From: Brachypodium distachyon
Taxonomy: Eukaryota; Streptophyta; Magnoliopsida; Poales; Poaceae
NCBI RefSeq assembly: GCF_000005505.3
Contig: NC_016135.3
Span: 7,472,613-7,536,612, forward strand
DNA length: 64,000 nt
Direction of reading: 5' to 3'
The notes under the pieces were generated by a model, which saw only the letters and a program-made list of their open reading frames with translations, ran no database searches and was not told the origin of the DNA. A program made the translations under genes and the position numbers. Shown piece by piece: positions 10,201 through 19,691 of this stretch (its first letter is position 1; every line of letters begins with the position of its first letter).

Positions 10201-13200
10201 CCCAACACTGTTGCATTTGGACTGTAATAGAATGTTGGGATCCACTACATTAGATGCTTGCTTGATTCCTTGTATTTAGCACTATTGTTGCACACAACTT
10301 GAAACAACTTGAACCTTATTATATTTTACAATTGTATCAATTCTCCTTTAGACAATCACTAGCATACGAGCCCATATGCATTCTTCGGTGCATCAGTGTA
10401 CTTGACGATGTAGGTTCCATATGGATTGTTGATAAGGTGGCCTATCAGGTAGCGTACCCTTCTATTTGTCCATCCATACAACACGACTATGCAATCATAT
10501 TGATTACAAGCCACCTTATGTTGCTCGCTCAAGCTGCACATGTCCTCAACATTGATAACAATTTACTAAGCTCACAGGGAGTAGGAGGCTTATAGCCTTA
10601 TATTGAGAAGAGGCCTTAATGAAAGTAGAATGCATGCACAGACCTAATGTCATTGGCACGGTGGGGGGAGTATTGGGGGAGTGATGTCCTAATATCATTG
10701 ACTGACTGTCATGTTAGTTACTCAAACAAAGATGTTGTCTTACAAAGGCATTGTTGTCAGCTCCCTAACACAGCTAGAGCTGAGCTAAACAAAACTCTTA
10801 GAAATCTCACTCTTGTTGATCTAGATGAGGGCAACTTTACTATCTTGCAAGCACTTTTGACAGCTAGGACATCGGCCGGCCCTGCAGAAGGCGATGGGTT
10901 TCAGTAATCAAGTCGATGATGGGAGAGGTTCTTCTGTTTGTCTTCCTGTGCAAACAGTAGCAGTAGGCAGTCAGTTTCCAAATTAGGGACGGTCTCAGGC
11001 ATCAATTGTTTCGAGCGTTGCATTTATTGTGTTGAACTCCCAGCGATTCATTAGCCAGTTTCCAACTAATGACCCTAACTTGGGGGTGGACTCGCCTTCG
11101 GCAAACCCCTTCCCGCATCTTGTTTATTGCTCTGGCGTTGTCCCAACAAATCATACTTTCCTCTGCGTCTCTATGAACTACGACACAAAAAACACTAGTC
11201 CTCTTTGGGTGAGAACTTAAACACACTCATAGCATAGGTACGTGTCGCTCGGACTATTGATTTTATGAGAACTTCGCCACCACTTGATAAATATATTTCA
11301 GATCAGTCAGAACCTTTTAGTCACCTTTTCATTCATGGATTGGAACTTTCCGTTCTTCATACTCCCCTCCGGGATAGGAACTCCAAGATACTTCTCTTCG
11401 AACCTAGTATAGTGACTCGCAGAGTGCTGGTCACCGCTGAGCGCTCAACGGTCAACGCCTTGCATTTCTTTCCCAGTAGATCAGATCATTTTTCCGTAGT
11501 AATGAGTTGTCCGGTGCTCAATTTATTTAGAGTTAGCACCTCCTTCACAGCTTTTGCCTTCTTAGCATTTCTTTTGAAGAAGAGGAGATTATCAATGGCC
11601 AAAAGCAGATGTGATATTCCTAGGCCTCTCCTGCTAACTTCCAGCTCACTCAAACGCCCGTTTTCAATCTGATGGTGAAGCAAGGTTGACAACCCCTTGG
11701 CAACGAACAGTCGAACAGAAACAAATTTGGTGAGAGGGTCGCCTTGAGATCTTAGTTATTAATCTTAGCTATTAACTAGTTCTCAATTTGAAGTTCTACT
11801 TAAAAAAATACTAGAACTTTTTAAAGATAAAGTTAGCTTGATATGCTTAACTAGAGGATATCCTTAGGCGTAGCCCATGGGATGGGTAGAAAGGATTCAT
11901 CAACTCGCCATTAAGCGTAACTCTGTAAACGGATTGTCGTAATGCATGTCATGATAATAAGGGCATATACTGTGAACTAACACCATGACATGTAATAATG
12001 TACTTCGAGATTGCTGGCATCCAATTGTGTACCGACCACCTAGGTTGACATAGGCCAACTGCATCCCACTGGGTCTGATCATTTTGTAAAAGAACCCTTT
12101 TGGATTTACCTCCACACATCCTTTCATTTTTTTTGAAAACCCTGACCTCATTCTTCTCAGCCTCTATCCATTTGAGGATTGCAGAGTGAGAATAATCTTG
12201 CTCAGAGAGTTTCAGGTTCTGTAATTTTTTGTATCCTGATAAAATTTCGGTGAGCAAGTTGCGAAACTCAATGAAATCTCTCAAAGGTATGTACAGACTT
12301 TTGACAAATGATTTGTGGCATCTTCTACAGACAAATATCACAAATGTTCGATTGAAGTTTATATGTGGTTTCATACATGTTTCAGTGAAACCTGACAAAT
12401 GGATATCTGGCTATCGTGTTCTTGTACATAATAGTTTGTACTGCCGTACCAATTTGTAGTAGAACACAACAAGCACGATTTACACAGCATGAACGTACGA
12501 GCCATGGACAGACATATTATCTTCACTAGGGGTACGGATGCGTACAAGAGCACCATACAATATTATCTTTACTTGTGGGAGCAGCTGCAACATTCGACGA
12601 TGGTGTGAAGCTACTCCGTTCCGTCCGCGCTCCAGGCTGCAACTAGATATTCATATGTAGAAAATGCCCTGCAGTTCTCTGTGACGATGATGTCCTCTTG
12701 ACGCCGATCTGCGACCCTGCCATGCAGCAAAATAGACGTGGGCTGTGGCGTAGAGCCGTTGGAGGGCGGTGGCAGAGCTCAGGTAGGGTTAGAGAACAGA
12801 AAGCCGGAGAAACTGTGAATTGTGGGCATGGGGTGGCTTCACTGCAAGGACTGATCGGTGCGGTGTTGTTGAAATTTCTAACTGTGGGTGGGGCTTGATG
12901 CAAAATGTACAAGGAAGAGAGCTTCTGCCTGCCTACGGGATCTGGATGGTCAATTTCATATCTGATAGCATACTCCCTCCTTTTCTCAAAAAATGGTACT
13001 CACACTTTTCGAGGTTTAACTTTGGCAAACTATTAGACCAATAACATGTGGATTGTGTGTATTAGAAGAGAAGCACATGAAAGGAAGATAGATTATTGCT
13101 TGCAGAAATATTACATGGACTCCTTCGATAGGCTACTTCCTGAACTGACGTGTAGTTCTCTGTACTGACAGAATACTCCCATCTAACAGCTGTGGGACCA

Positions 13201-15479
13201 AAATAAATAGGACTGGCAGAGTAGTTATTCAAACATTGCCTCTTTGCTTCCACTATCTTCTCTGGTAATGCTTCGCAGTAGGAGTCCACACAGGCTGCAT
13301 AGGTTCGTAGTGCAGCAAATAGGTCTTAACATCTCATGTGATGTGAAGGTTTTTACGTAAATCCCATGAAGTGTATTGATGGTTGATGTGTATGCTTTCC
13401 CTTTTTGAATATACAAGCGGGCCAAATCAGATTTTGTGTAACTAGGTCTTCACTAGAAGCTGTTGACGAGCAGCAAATAGGTCTTAACCAGAAGCTGTTG
13501 AACGGCTAACAAAAGTCATATTTGGTTTTGCCATTAAGTTATAATCCCTTTATTTTACCCACTTTTCAGGTGCCAGAAGTTGTTCCTAGTGAAACTGGAT
13601 GTTCAATACCATCATATGTTACTCCAATAGATCCGAAAGATTCTGATGGATATGGATGGGCTCTGCAACAATTGGACCGCCTTGGCAAATGTGTTGCGGT
13701 TGGAGAACTTGCGAAACGCAGATTGTCGAGACAGCCTTCAGATGTTGTCTTCAATATTAAAAAATTGGCCGGGAAGCAATTTGATGACCATAATGTCCAA
13801 GAAATGAGAAAACGAGTCCATTTTAGCATTGTAGAAGGGGAGAGAGGAGAGGCTTGGGTCGAAATTTGCAGAATGAAATTTTCTCCTGTTGAAATTGCCA
13901 GTGTTATTTTTGCAAGACTGAAAGATATAATTCTGATGCACCAATTTCATCATGAATTTAAAGTGGTGATAAGTGTACCAATTTTCTTTAATCAGCAACA
14001 AAGGAAGGAGATAATGTTGGCAGGACATAAAGCAGGGTTAGAAATATTGCAAATAATCGATGAACCAATAGCAGCTGCTCTTTCCAGTACAACAATAAAA
14101 GAAGGTACCATTGTTGTTTTTGACATGGGTGCAGGATCATACAATGTCTCAATCCTTGGTGTGTCTGGCACAAAAATTGAGGTACATTCTTATGTTTTCC
14201 ATATATACCGGTTATGCTTATATCTATTGCTAAAGCCTTTTCTGGTGTACTTGCTTATAAGCAGATCAAAACTCAATTTGGTAACCCCTGTGTGGGTGGG
14301 GATCAATTTGACGATATACTTCTGGACTATTCTGTGGCACAGATCAGGAAATTTTATTCAGTTGATGTTTGTGGAGATAAATATGGTATGATGTTACTTG
14401 CTGAAGCAGTGGAGCAAGCTAAAGTGGCATTATCAAGCCAACATGAAGTCACAGTTTCACTACCTTTCATCATTTCATCCGCTAAATGTCCTGGTGATCC
14501 TAACATTTCCATTTCTCGGGCAGAGTTTGAGAACTTGGGTGTTAACTTGGTAAAACAAATTCGAGATAAGTGCCAGACACTTCTAGCAGAGGCTAACATT
14601 AGTAGCAATGATATTGATGAAGTTATATTGACTGGGGGAATGACAAGAGTTCCCATGATACAAAAAATTATTTTTGATGTCTTTGGGAAGCATCAGGCCA
14701 CAAAGGTGAACCATGAGGAAGCTGTGGTTATTGGGTCTGCAATACAAGCTTGTCTGATTGTAGAACATCAGCGACAGATTAGTGAAGACATCATCCCACT
14801 CTCTATTGGAATCGAGTCAGAAGGAATTTTTGTGCGTGTAATTCCAAGGCACAGCACAATTCCAACTAAAAAAACAGTAAAGATTCCTGCATGGCGTGGG
14901 TACGGTGAGTCCCTACCAATCAATGTTTATCTTGGAGAGCATGTCCTCGTTCAACATAATGTGTTCTTAGGAGTGGTAGAATTGATCAATAATCAACGCT
15001 CATGTCAAGGATCAATTTATTTTGAATTGACATTTGAGGTTGATAAGGACTATGTGGTTAAGGTAGGCGGCAGAAATTTTGGTGATCAGCACGAAGCTGC
15101 CTATGATTTGGTGAAACCATTAAAGGTCTTCCCAGTGCGTGAGATTGTGATGTGTAAACAAAGCGTTGATAAGGCTGTCAAAAGTGCTTTACTTGACTGG
15201 ACAATGCATGGTATAGACTTCCGTGCTCGTTTGATACGTCAAGCAACATATATTGTGAGCACCCTTAGTGATGTCTTGTCTGCTAGGAAGGATGAAGTTC
15301 CGAAGGATCTCTTTGAAGAGGCCGCAAAGTCTTTAACTAATCTGCTAATGACATTGGATGGAGATGCTCATGTGTTGAACGAAAAGATGCTTGCTGCTGA
15401 ATCAGCGAAATTAAAGGTGCTGCAATGGATGCCACCATCAGAATCTCCTTGTAGAGATTATTCAGATTATGAAGACTAG
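4244..15479 (+). CDS. divergent HSP70/DnaK-type chaperone (four coding exons)
   Basis: Coding exons are 4244-4254, 4340-4418, 13570-14181 and 14265-15479, all with GT-AG borders, giving 638 residues, close to normal HSP70 length. The N-terminal ATPase domain covers about residues 1-390. It includes phosphate loop 1 (GIDFGCKNS, 14-22), the Lys in NIKKLAGK, DEP at 194-196, phosphate loop 2 (FDMGAGSYN, 214-222) and the adenosine motif GGMTRVP (358-364). A substrate-binding domain with IPRHSTIPTKK and a helical lid follow, ending SDYED without an EEVD or KDEL signal. GGMTRVP and IPTKK resemble the mitochondrial/DnaK branch rather than cytosolic HSP70. Canonical DLGTT is replaced by DFGCK, and the loop-2 Asp after TF/SY is Asn, so ATP hydrolysis may be weak (inference). 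The long intron 4419-13569 is filled with transposon remnants. The frame is open throughout, so it may be functional. Confidence 0.85.
4340..4418 (+). CDS. HSP70-like gene, exon with phosphate loop 1
   Basis: The acceptor is TTCTTCAG at 4339 and the donor GT is at 4419. The exon encodes residues 4-30, including VGIDFGCKNSRVAIV. Phase is 0 at the 3' end and matches the next exon, so no missing exon is needed: the HSP70 alignment runs straight from this exon into VPEVVPSETG. Confidence 0.85.
4419..5929. other. first part of the 9.15-kb HSP70 intron, little recognisable
   Basis: No coherent gene was seen. A 15-bp motif, AGAGGTGGCGATGTC, is repeated in tandem near 5243-5275. Short open frames (5464-5676 plus, 5416-5598 minus) carry no known motif. 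Confidence 0.4.
5930..6640 (-). pseudogene. hAT-family transposase C-terminal remnant
   Basis: The minus strand at about 6407-6523 reads PIDWWNT, a stop, then LQTFAKHIVEVCASSCACEKSWSTI in one frame. This is the hAT C-terminal dimerisation signature: a WW motif, then a Cys-Glu-x-x-Trp-Ser block. Downstream on the same strand, 5990-6238 is open for 82 codons and could be the acidic tail region, followed by an AARIRADEDY-like stretch. Several stops and frameshifts interrupt it, and no terminal inverted repeats were located. It is a dead remnant inside the HSP70 intron. Other hAT domains (BED finger, RNase H core) were not found. Confidence 0.6.
7373..7452. repeat. CCGGA-rich pentamer repeat inside the solo LTR
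   Basis: Degenerate tandem CGGAC/CCGGA units interspersed with AACCGGTCCAAC lie where other family-A LTRs have a shorter ACCGGCCC stretch. The downstream TATA-containing segment present in the other copies (CTATAAAG) was not found in this copy. The GC-rich frames that follow (7531-7961) are low-complexity Pro/Arg/Ala reading frames, not genes. Confidence 0.65.
9899..9928 (+). promoter_or_regulatory. conserved stem-loop near the 3' end of family-A LTR
   Basis: Arms GTGCTAGT (9899-9906) and ACTAGCAC (9921-9928) are perfect complements around a 14-nt loop containing GATCCAGGG. The same structure occurs in every family-A LTR that retains this end. Confidence 0.6.
9972..11339. other. HSP70 intron, no feature confidently recognised
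   Basis: Open frames at 10299-10595 and 10647-10907 (+) and 10359-10541 (-) have no motif that I can assign. They may be eroded transposon sequence. Confidence 0.4.
11340..11692 (-). pseudogene. L1-type LINE reverse transcriptase fragment
   Basis: On the minus strand, 11486-11692 reads ISHLLLAIDNLLFFKRNAKK followed by AVKEVLTLNKLSTGQLITTEK. This corresponds to the L1 reverse transcriptase catalytic region (ISHLLFADD, LLFFKA, SGQxIN). The catalytic Asp pair has decayed to AID, and stops follow in all frames. Neither a 3' tail nor a target duplication was found. It is an old fragment inside the HSP70 intron, unrelated in position to the later L1 pieces at 16230 and 61885. Confidence 0.65.
11693..13569. 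other. HSP70 intron, last part
   Basis: Mostly unassigned sequence. A lone MITE-like end, CTCCCTCCTTTTCTC, starts near 12971. ORFs at 11900-12398 (-) and 12643-12912 (-) show no motif. The segment ends with the acceptor ACTTTTCAG at 13569. Confidence 0.4.
13570..14181 (+). CDS. HSP70-like gene, third coding exon
   Basis: A 612-nt exon encoding residues 31-234, with acceptor CTTTTCAG and donor GAG|GTACAT. It carries the body of the ATPase domain: the Lys in NIKKLAGKQF, VISVPIFFNQQQRKE, IIDEPIAAALS and VVFDMGAGSYNVSIL. It has a short insertion relative to standard HSP70 (DPKDSDGYGWALQQLDRLGK, residues 51-70). Frame and phase join exactly to the flanking exons. Confidence 0.9.
14265..15479 (+). 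CDS. HSP70-like gene, last coding exon
   Basis: A 1215-nt exon from acceptor TTATAAGCAG to a TAG stop, encoding residues 235-638. It contains GGDQFDD (canonical GGEDFD), the adenosine motif GGMTRVPMIQ, EEAVVIGSAIQ, a shortened interdomain linker (ISEDIIPLSIGIES in place of DVLLLDVTPLSLGIET-like sequence), the beta substrate-binding domain and an alpha lid. The 83-nt intron before it is AT-rich and in phase 0. Confidence 0.9.
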   Translation: MKTQFGNPCVGGDQFDDILLDYSVAQIRKFYSVDVCGDKYGMMLLAEAVEQAKVALSSQHEVTVSLPFIISSAKCPGDPNISISRAEFENLGVNLVKQIRDKCQTLLAEANISSNDIDEVILTGGMTRVPMIQKIIFDVFGKHQATKVNHEEAVVIGSAIQACLIVEHQRQISEDIIPLSIGIESEGIFVRVIPRHSTIPTKKTVKIPAWRGYGESLPINVYLGEHVLVQHNVFLGVVELINNQRSCQGSIYFELTFEVDKDYVVKVGGRNFGDQHEAAYDLVKPLKVFPVREIVMCKQSVDKAVKSALLDWTMHGIDFRARLIRQATYIVSTLSDVLSARKDEVPKDLFEEAAKSLTNLLMTLDGDAHVLNEKMLAAESAKLKVLQWMPPSESPCRDYSDYED

Positions 15480-15858
15480 AGTACAAACCATCTTCAGACC
15501 AGTAAGCTACGACGGTCGCTAAGTTGCATGTTGTAATGGAAGTTCGCATGTTAAGAAGCGTACTTACCGTGGTTAACTTGCATTTCATTGAACATTTTAT
15601 GTTAAAAAGTTACGCTGGAAGTATGCTGCTATGCCACCAACGTTGAAACAAGATTGAGAACTCTTGCTAATCAAACCCTAAGGCCTTGTTTGCGAGCCCA
15701 GTAAACGTTTGCACTGGTCAATTAATTGGCACAGGAAAAAACCGGTGGAATCCAAAGATAACTTATTTCTCTTGTAAGGACATATGCAATAAGACTGATT
15801 TTTATGTGTTACACATCATTTAGATAATACTAGTGGAAATGCTCGTGCGTTGTCACGT
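15480..15858 (+). other. HSP70 3' UTR and intergenic sequence
   Basis: No further coding frame was seen. The transcript end was not resolved; AATAAG at about 15788 is only a weak poly(A) candidate. From about 15830, ACTAGTGGAAATGCTCGTGCGTTG matches, from memory, a motif found at the edge of many grass repeats. Confidence 0.4.
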
Positions 15859-16008
15859 CCCACGCGCATGATGGTCGTAACGACCACTTTGAAAGGTGAT
15901 CACTAAGTCCCATGCGCATGATGGCCGTAACGACCACTTTGAAAGGTGATCACTAGGTCCCATGCGCATGATGGACGTAACGACCACTTTGAAAGGTTCA
16001 TCACGTCA
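15859..16008. repeat. 50-bp tandem repeat, three units
   Basis: Units begin at 15859, 15909 and 15959, each CCCAYGCGCATGATGG followed by an NCGTAACGACCACTTTGAAAGG core. They differ by a few bases; the third diverges at its end. Each contains a small dyad around GTCGTAACGAC, whose left base varies (TCGT, CCGT, ACGT). Confidence 0.85.
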
Positions 16009-16229
16009 TTGAACTTTGATGGTAGTTGAGTAGGGAATTATCGTCATCGTTCCTCTTTTGTGCTGGTGCCGACGCCGTTTGCTAGTCAGCAGCCTATCTA
16101 CTCGGCCAATTCGTCTCTCTTTCAAACTGTCTCTCAGTTCCTTCTGCCCGATGCATGCTCCCATCTCTTCCTAAACTCGTTCCAATCCAGATTTTTTTTT
16201 CCGCGAGAAAAGGAGATCGATGTCAGTGA
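16009..16229. other. intergenic, nothing recognised
   Basis: Low-information sequence with a T9 run near 16193; the ORF at 16060-16269 has no motif. Confidence 0.4.
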
Positions 16230-16978
16230 TCACAAAAATGATACATTGGTATCATCCTCAAGCGGATGACACCCTAGCCAACACGCCATACGCTGACTCG
16301 ATCTAACAGAAGCTGCCAAATCATGACTAACAGTATTATGTGATCTATAAATTTTAGTAAATTTAATCGCCCTTTGTGAATCCTTCATCCGTTGCACCTC
16401 CTTGACCAAAGAGCTATAATGAGAGCGATCTCGACCCACACCATTAACCACCGCCAAGAGCTCGGCACTGTCAGTTTCTAGGTGGATTGGCAAGGTTGAC
16501 CTCTTGAGAGCAAGAGCCAAGCGTACCATGCATGTCGCCAGCTCAGCCTCTAACGCATCAAAGCAATCAGGCAAGTAGCGAAGTGCACTGAACAGTGTAG
16601 TTTGTGCTTCATCACGCAAAGACCTGCTAGCTCCGGCCTCACCTGTCGCGGCCACGAAGCTCCCATCAGTATTCAACTTGATTCATCCTGCTTCAAGAGG
16701 ATGAATGGCCACCGGCTGCGGCGTCAACCGGCTGGGCACCAGGCGAGGAAAGCACAGGACAGTCGGCTGCTTCCCTTTGCTTAAATCTGACAATGGGAAT
16801 TGCTTGATAGTGATGAGAGATTCCGCAATCTGCATAGCTCTCAAGGAACCTCGTGGACGCTAGAATAGCAGGAGGAGGCTTGTTATGGGCAATCTCGTTG
16901 CGAACATACCAGGCTCTCCAGAGAATCAGGAGGATCTTCACACGCTGTACAGCATCAGCACGATTCAGCGAGGGAAAA
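16230..16978 (-). pseudogene. L1-type LINE ORF2 C-terminal RNase H fragment
   Basis: The minus strand reads ILLILWRAWYVRNEIAHNK (about 16950-16860). After a frame break near 16680 comes a 148-residue frame (16676-16230) starting MNTDGSFVAATGEAGA. That frame contains ALEAELATCMVRLALAL, the ETDSAELLAVV block and SHNTVSHDLA, the plant L1-associated RNase H (RVT_3-like) pattern with D, E, D and late D/N positions visible. The upstream part is cut by the MULE at 16979-18112; bases beyond the MULE (after 18112) continue the same minus frame for a few codons. The copy is non-functional. Confidence 0.7.
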
Positions 16979-17119
16979 AGAGTAAAATGCAGTAACGGTC
17001 CTTGTACTTGGGCGCGCAGCTCGCTTTAGTCTCTAAGCTCAGGATTTGCATCTTTTAATTCCTAAACTTGGCTTAAGCGCTCACTTTCATCCTTAATCAC
17101 GGACGCGTGCAAATTCAAC
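16979..17119 (+). repeat. left terminal inverted repeat of MULE
   Basis: About 141 bp starting AGAGTAAAATGCAGTAAC. It is complementary to 17972-18112 with roughly 90 percent identity by eye. Confidence 0.9.
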
Positions 17120-17386
17120 GCCACGTCGGACGGTCAACCTTGACAGCGTGGACAAAGAGATGCCCGTCTTGCCGACTATTTTGCATTAACCCCCCTCCTT
17201 ACTTTTTTACTCAGACTTGGTCGTGTTTTTCAGTTGCCCCCTCCCATCCCATCCTTCACCTAGAAACCCCCGACGCGGAGAAGAATAGAGAGAGACGGGA
17301 GTAAAAGGGAGAAGGGAGGCGACGTCGGTTGCTGGCTTGATCGTCGACGATCGGTTGCCGGAGATCGATTCGCGACGCCCGGAGCG

Positions 17387-17880
17387 ATGGCGCCAACCCG
17401 GCGACCCAAAGGCAACCCGCCACCCCTCAACGGTGAGTGCATCTTTGTTGGTATTGACTAATGGAGACTCGATTTTGGGGGTTTAGATTTTGTGAGCGAA
17501 ATTGGGGTTTTGGGTGTTGCTTATAGTAGTCAATTTTGAATGTTTCTATAGGTGAAGACAGCGACTTTTTCTCGGTTGAGATCTGGCATGGCGGTTTTTT
17601 CGTCCGCGGTGGGGTTAATCAAGGATATGTGGGTGGCACGAGTGTTTGGTTTGATTATTGTGAAACAGACACATGGTCTCTTGTGTGGATAGAAGCTTTG
17701 GTTGAAGAGATTGGTTATGAGGCTGCTAGTAGAGTTAAAATGTACTGGTGTTTGCCTGGAAAAACAATGTGAGATGGACTTCGGTTTATTTTGCAAGACC
17801 ATACAATTGAGACGATGGACATGGTGAAGAAAGGACATAGGTACTTAGTACTGTATGTAGACCATGATCATAGTATCTGA
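17387..17880 (+). pseudogene. N-terminal PB1-like domain of a MULE transposase gene
   Basis: Exon 1 is 17387-17432 (MAPTRRPKGNPPPLN), followed by a 119-nt GT-AG intron, then exon 2 from 17552. Exon 2 reads EDSDFFSVEIWHGGFFVRGG, then YVGGTSVWFDYCETDTWSL and VKMYWCLPGKTM. This resembles the PB1-like N-terminal domain of grass MuDR-type transposases, with the conserved WHGGFFV and WFDYCETDTWS blocks. A TGA at 17770 follows the LPGKTM motif, and the reading frame beyond (DGLRFILQDHTIETM) is still recognisable to about 17880. No catalytic domain follows before the right TIR. The gene is thus truncated as well as stopped. Confidence 0.65.
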
Positions 17881-17971
17881 TCATGATTTGGATGATGCGG
17901 TGGCTTATCCCTCTGCTCAATTGCCAAAGGTCTTCAGTCCAAGTAAACCTATATTTGTCCACGCCGGCAGG

Positions 17972-18112
17972 GTTGAATTCTCACGCGTCCGTGACTAAGG
18001 ATGAAAGTGAACTCTTAAACCAAATTTAGGAATCAAAAGATGCAAATCCTGAGTTTAGGGACTAAAGCGAGCTGCGCACCCAAGTACAAGGACTGTTACT
18101 GCATTTTACTCT
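17972..18112 (-). repeat. right terminal inverted repeat of MULE
   Basis: Inverted complement of 16979-17119. It ends GCATTTTACTCT. Confidence 0.9.
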
Positions 18113-18140
18113 GGAAAAAATCCAGTCCCTTTGAACACCT

Positions 18141-18700
18141 TCAAGGCTTCAACCATGGATAACTCAGTGCAAACAGTGCTTGCAGCCCAGTGTTTGGCGA
18201 CATTGAAGCTGCAGCCGGAAGGGAAGGAGAAGAAGCGGCAACGTTGCCGAAGGAACGAACAATTGTAGAGGAGAAGGATATGACGAGCAAGACCACGAGG
18301 AGCAGCTCCTCCGGACGAGCCATCGCTGCACAGGGGTCTGCACAGGGGCAGAGTAGGGGCGGACCGTCGCTTGTCGAATAGGAGAAGGCGAAGCGGGGGT
18401 GGAAGTGCAGAGGAGGGGATGGCCGGGTGCGCCCGGCGGTGGCCGGTGGATGCGGAGTCGAGCGGCTATTGCTTCCATGGCCCCAACTCCGGCGGTTGTG
18501 ATGGCGCTGGCCAGCAGCTGCTGCTGCGGGTGCTGCCGCGTGGGGGGCACGGCAGACGGTGGGGAGGCGGACGCGGTCGGCGTGGGACGGGAGGCACGCG
18601 AGCACGAGGCCCAGAAGCTCCGGCGGGAGGTCCGGCCAGGGCTGGCGGCGGTGGGAAGAGCTGGTCCGATGCAGAGGCGGCAGTGGAGGATCGTATCAGA
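18141..18700 (-). pseudogene. F-box-like gene fragment
   Basis: In one minus-strand frame upstream of 18570 the translation reads WPDLPPELLGLVLACLPSHA followed by DRVRLPTVCR. This is an F-box of the grass DUF295/KIB type (LPxELLGxVLxxLxSxADRVRxxxVCR). The same frame stays open to a stop at 18141. The sequence after the F-box turns into Ala/His/Pro-rich frames without the expected beta-propeller blocks, and the usual Trp-Arg after VCR is lost, so I treat it as a decayed or frameshifted copy. Within the frame, an internal Met at 18323 starts a 60-residue ORF with a hydrophobic, signal-like N-terminus (MARPEELLLVVLLVISFSST); whether that is expressed is unknown. Confidence 0.45.
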
Positions 18701-18785
18701 TCGGAAGCCTCGTTCCATTGGGCGATTTTTTTATTCGGTGGTATATCCTTGTAATTTCTTTAAAATTGACGTACGGCCCCATTTT

Positions 18786-18845
18786 TATACTCCCTCCTTT
18801 CCATTTTATTTGTTGTTTTAGACTTATCTCAAATACCAATGCGCA
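18786..18845. repeat. MITE-like terminus (CTCCCTCCTTTCC)
   Basis: A CTCCCTCC end followed by ATTTTATTTGTTGTTTTAGAC. No partner end was found. Confidence 0.4.
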
Positions 18846-18889
18846 TGCAGACTAGTCTAAATTGCCATTAATCCGCGGCCCCTCGAGTC

Positions 18890-19691
18890 CATCGCGCATG
18901 CCGGCTCTGGCCTGCGCATAATAGGTTACCTCGTAGTGCCGTACTACTTCAGTTCGGGTCCCGTGGCCCCAGGGTGTCACTTGGCATTGGTGCTTGGGCG
19001 GTGGCACAAATCCCGGGCTCTGAGATGGGGGAAATGAATGCACAATCATGATATGCGCCCCAAGGCCGGGAAGGGGCCAAATCACGGTGCCACGCCGAGG
19101 CTATATAAAGCCTTTCTCGGCTGCATGAAAAGCACAGACAAAGGCGATGGGTTCTCCAGAGGCACCTTGGCAGCAGCACGGCCACCAACTGAGACAGTGG
19201 CGTGATGACGCCGAGGTGCCCCCGGCGACTCCCTCCATGAAAAGGAGACACAACACTCAAGGAAACCACGGGGGACCCTCGAGTTCCCCGCCACAGTGCG
19301 GCGAGGGGAAGCCAGCTATCAATTACCAGGAGCACCCTCCTCATTGTCACCGTGGCGGGAAATCTGGCGCTTCCCCGAAGGCAGGGATAGGTCCCCGGGG
19401 CACGATGATGATCAGAAAGAAACATGACAAAGACCTGGTGGTCTCCCAGGCCTGAAGCTGCGGTGCTACGGAAGGGAATGTCGCCTAGGCGCACGTGGCT
19501 CCGGCCGCCCCTTTGTTGTGCCCGTGGCCCCCTGGGTGCCATGTGGCACCGGCCGTGGGCAGCGGCACAAGACCCCTGCCATCAAAGAAGGCAGTAAAGG
19601 CGTGCCTGATGCGCGCCCCGAAGCCAAGCCGGGAAGTGGCCAAAGTTCGGAGCAGGAAAGGATTGGCTCGCAGGGCCGGAAGGGGTTATAT
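18890..19691 (+). mobile_element. GC-rich LTR-like fragment, partly duplicated
   Basis: Two related stretches (about 18950-19080 and 19505-19640) share CCCGTGGCCCC-GGGTG, GGCACAA and GCGCCCC-AAGCC-GGGAAG-GGCCAA blocks. The first is followed by a good TATA box (CTATATAAAG, about 19102). This looks like two partial LTRs of one gypsy-type element with about 400 bp between them. Ends, primer site and coding domains were not identified. Confidence 0.4.

Larger units (their letters stand above)
16979..18112 (+). mobile_element. Mutator-like element (MULE), deletion derivative with long TIRs
   Basis: A 1134-bp element bounded by inverted repeats of about 141 bp. It interrupts the L1 fragment on its left. 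The flanks are A-rich (AGGGAAAAA and TGGAAAAAA), compatible with an eroded 9-bp target duplication, but this is not exact. The interior is a promoter-proximal, two-exon start of a plant MuDR-type transposase gene and nothing of the catalytic or SWIM zinc-finger regions, so it is non-autonomous. Confidence 0.85.

Noticed and set aside
14182..14264. Reading through this segment as coding
   Set aside because: It stays open by chance, but GT-AG borders and the HSP70 alignment (VSGTKIE joined to IKTQFGN) show that it is an 83-nt intron.
15859..16008. CRISPR-like array
   Set aside because: Units are directly adjacent 50-bp tandem repeats with no unique spacers, in a plant genome.
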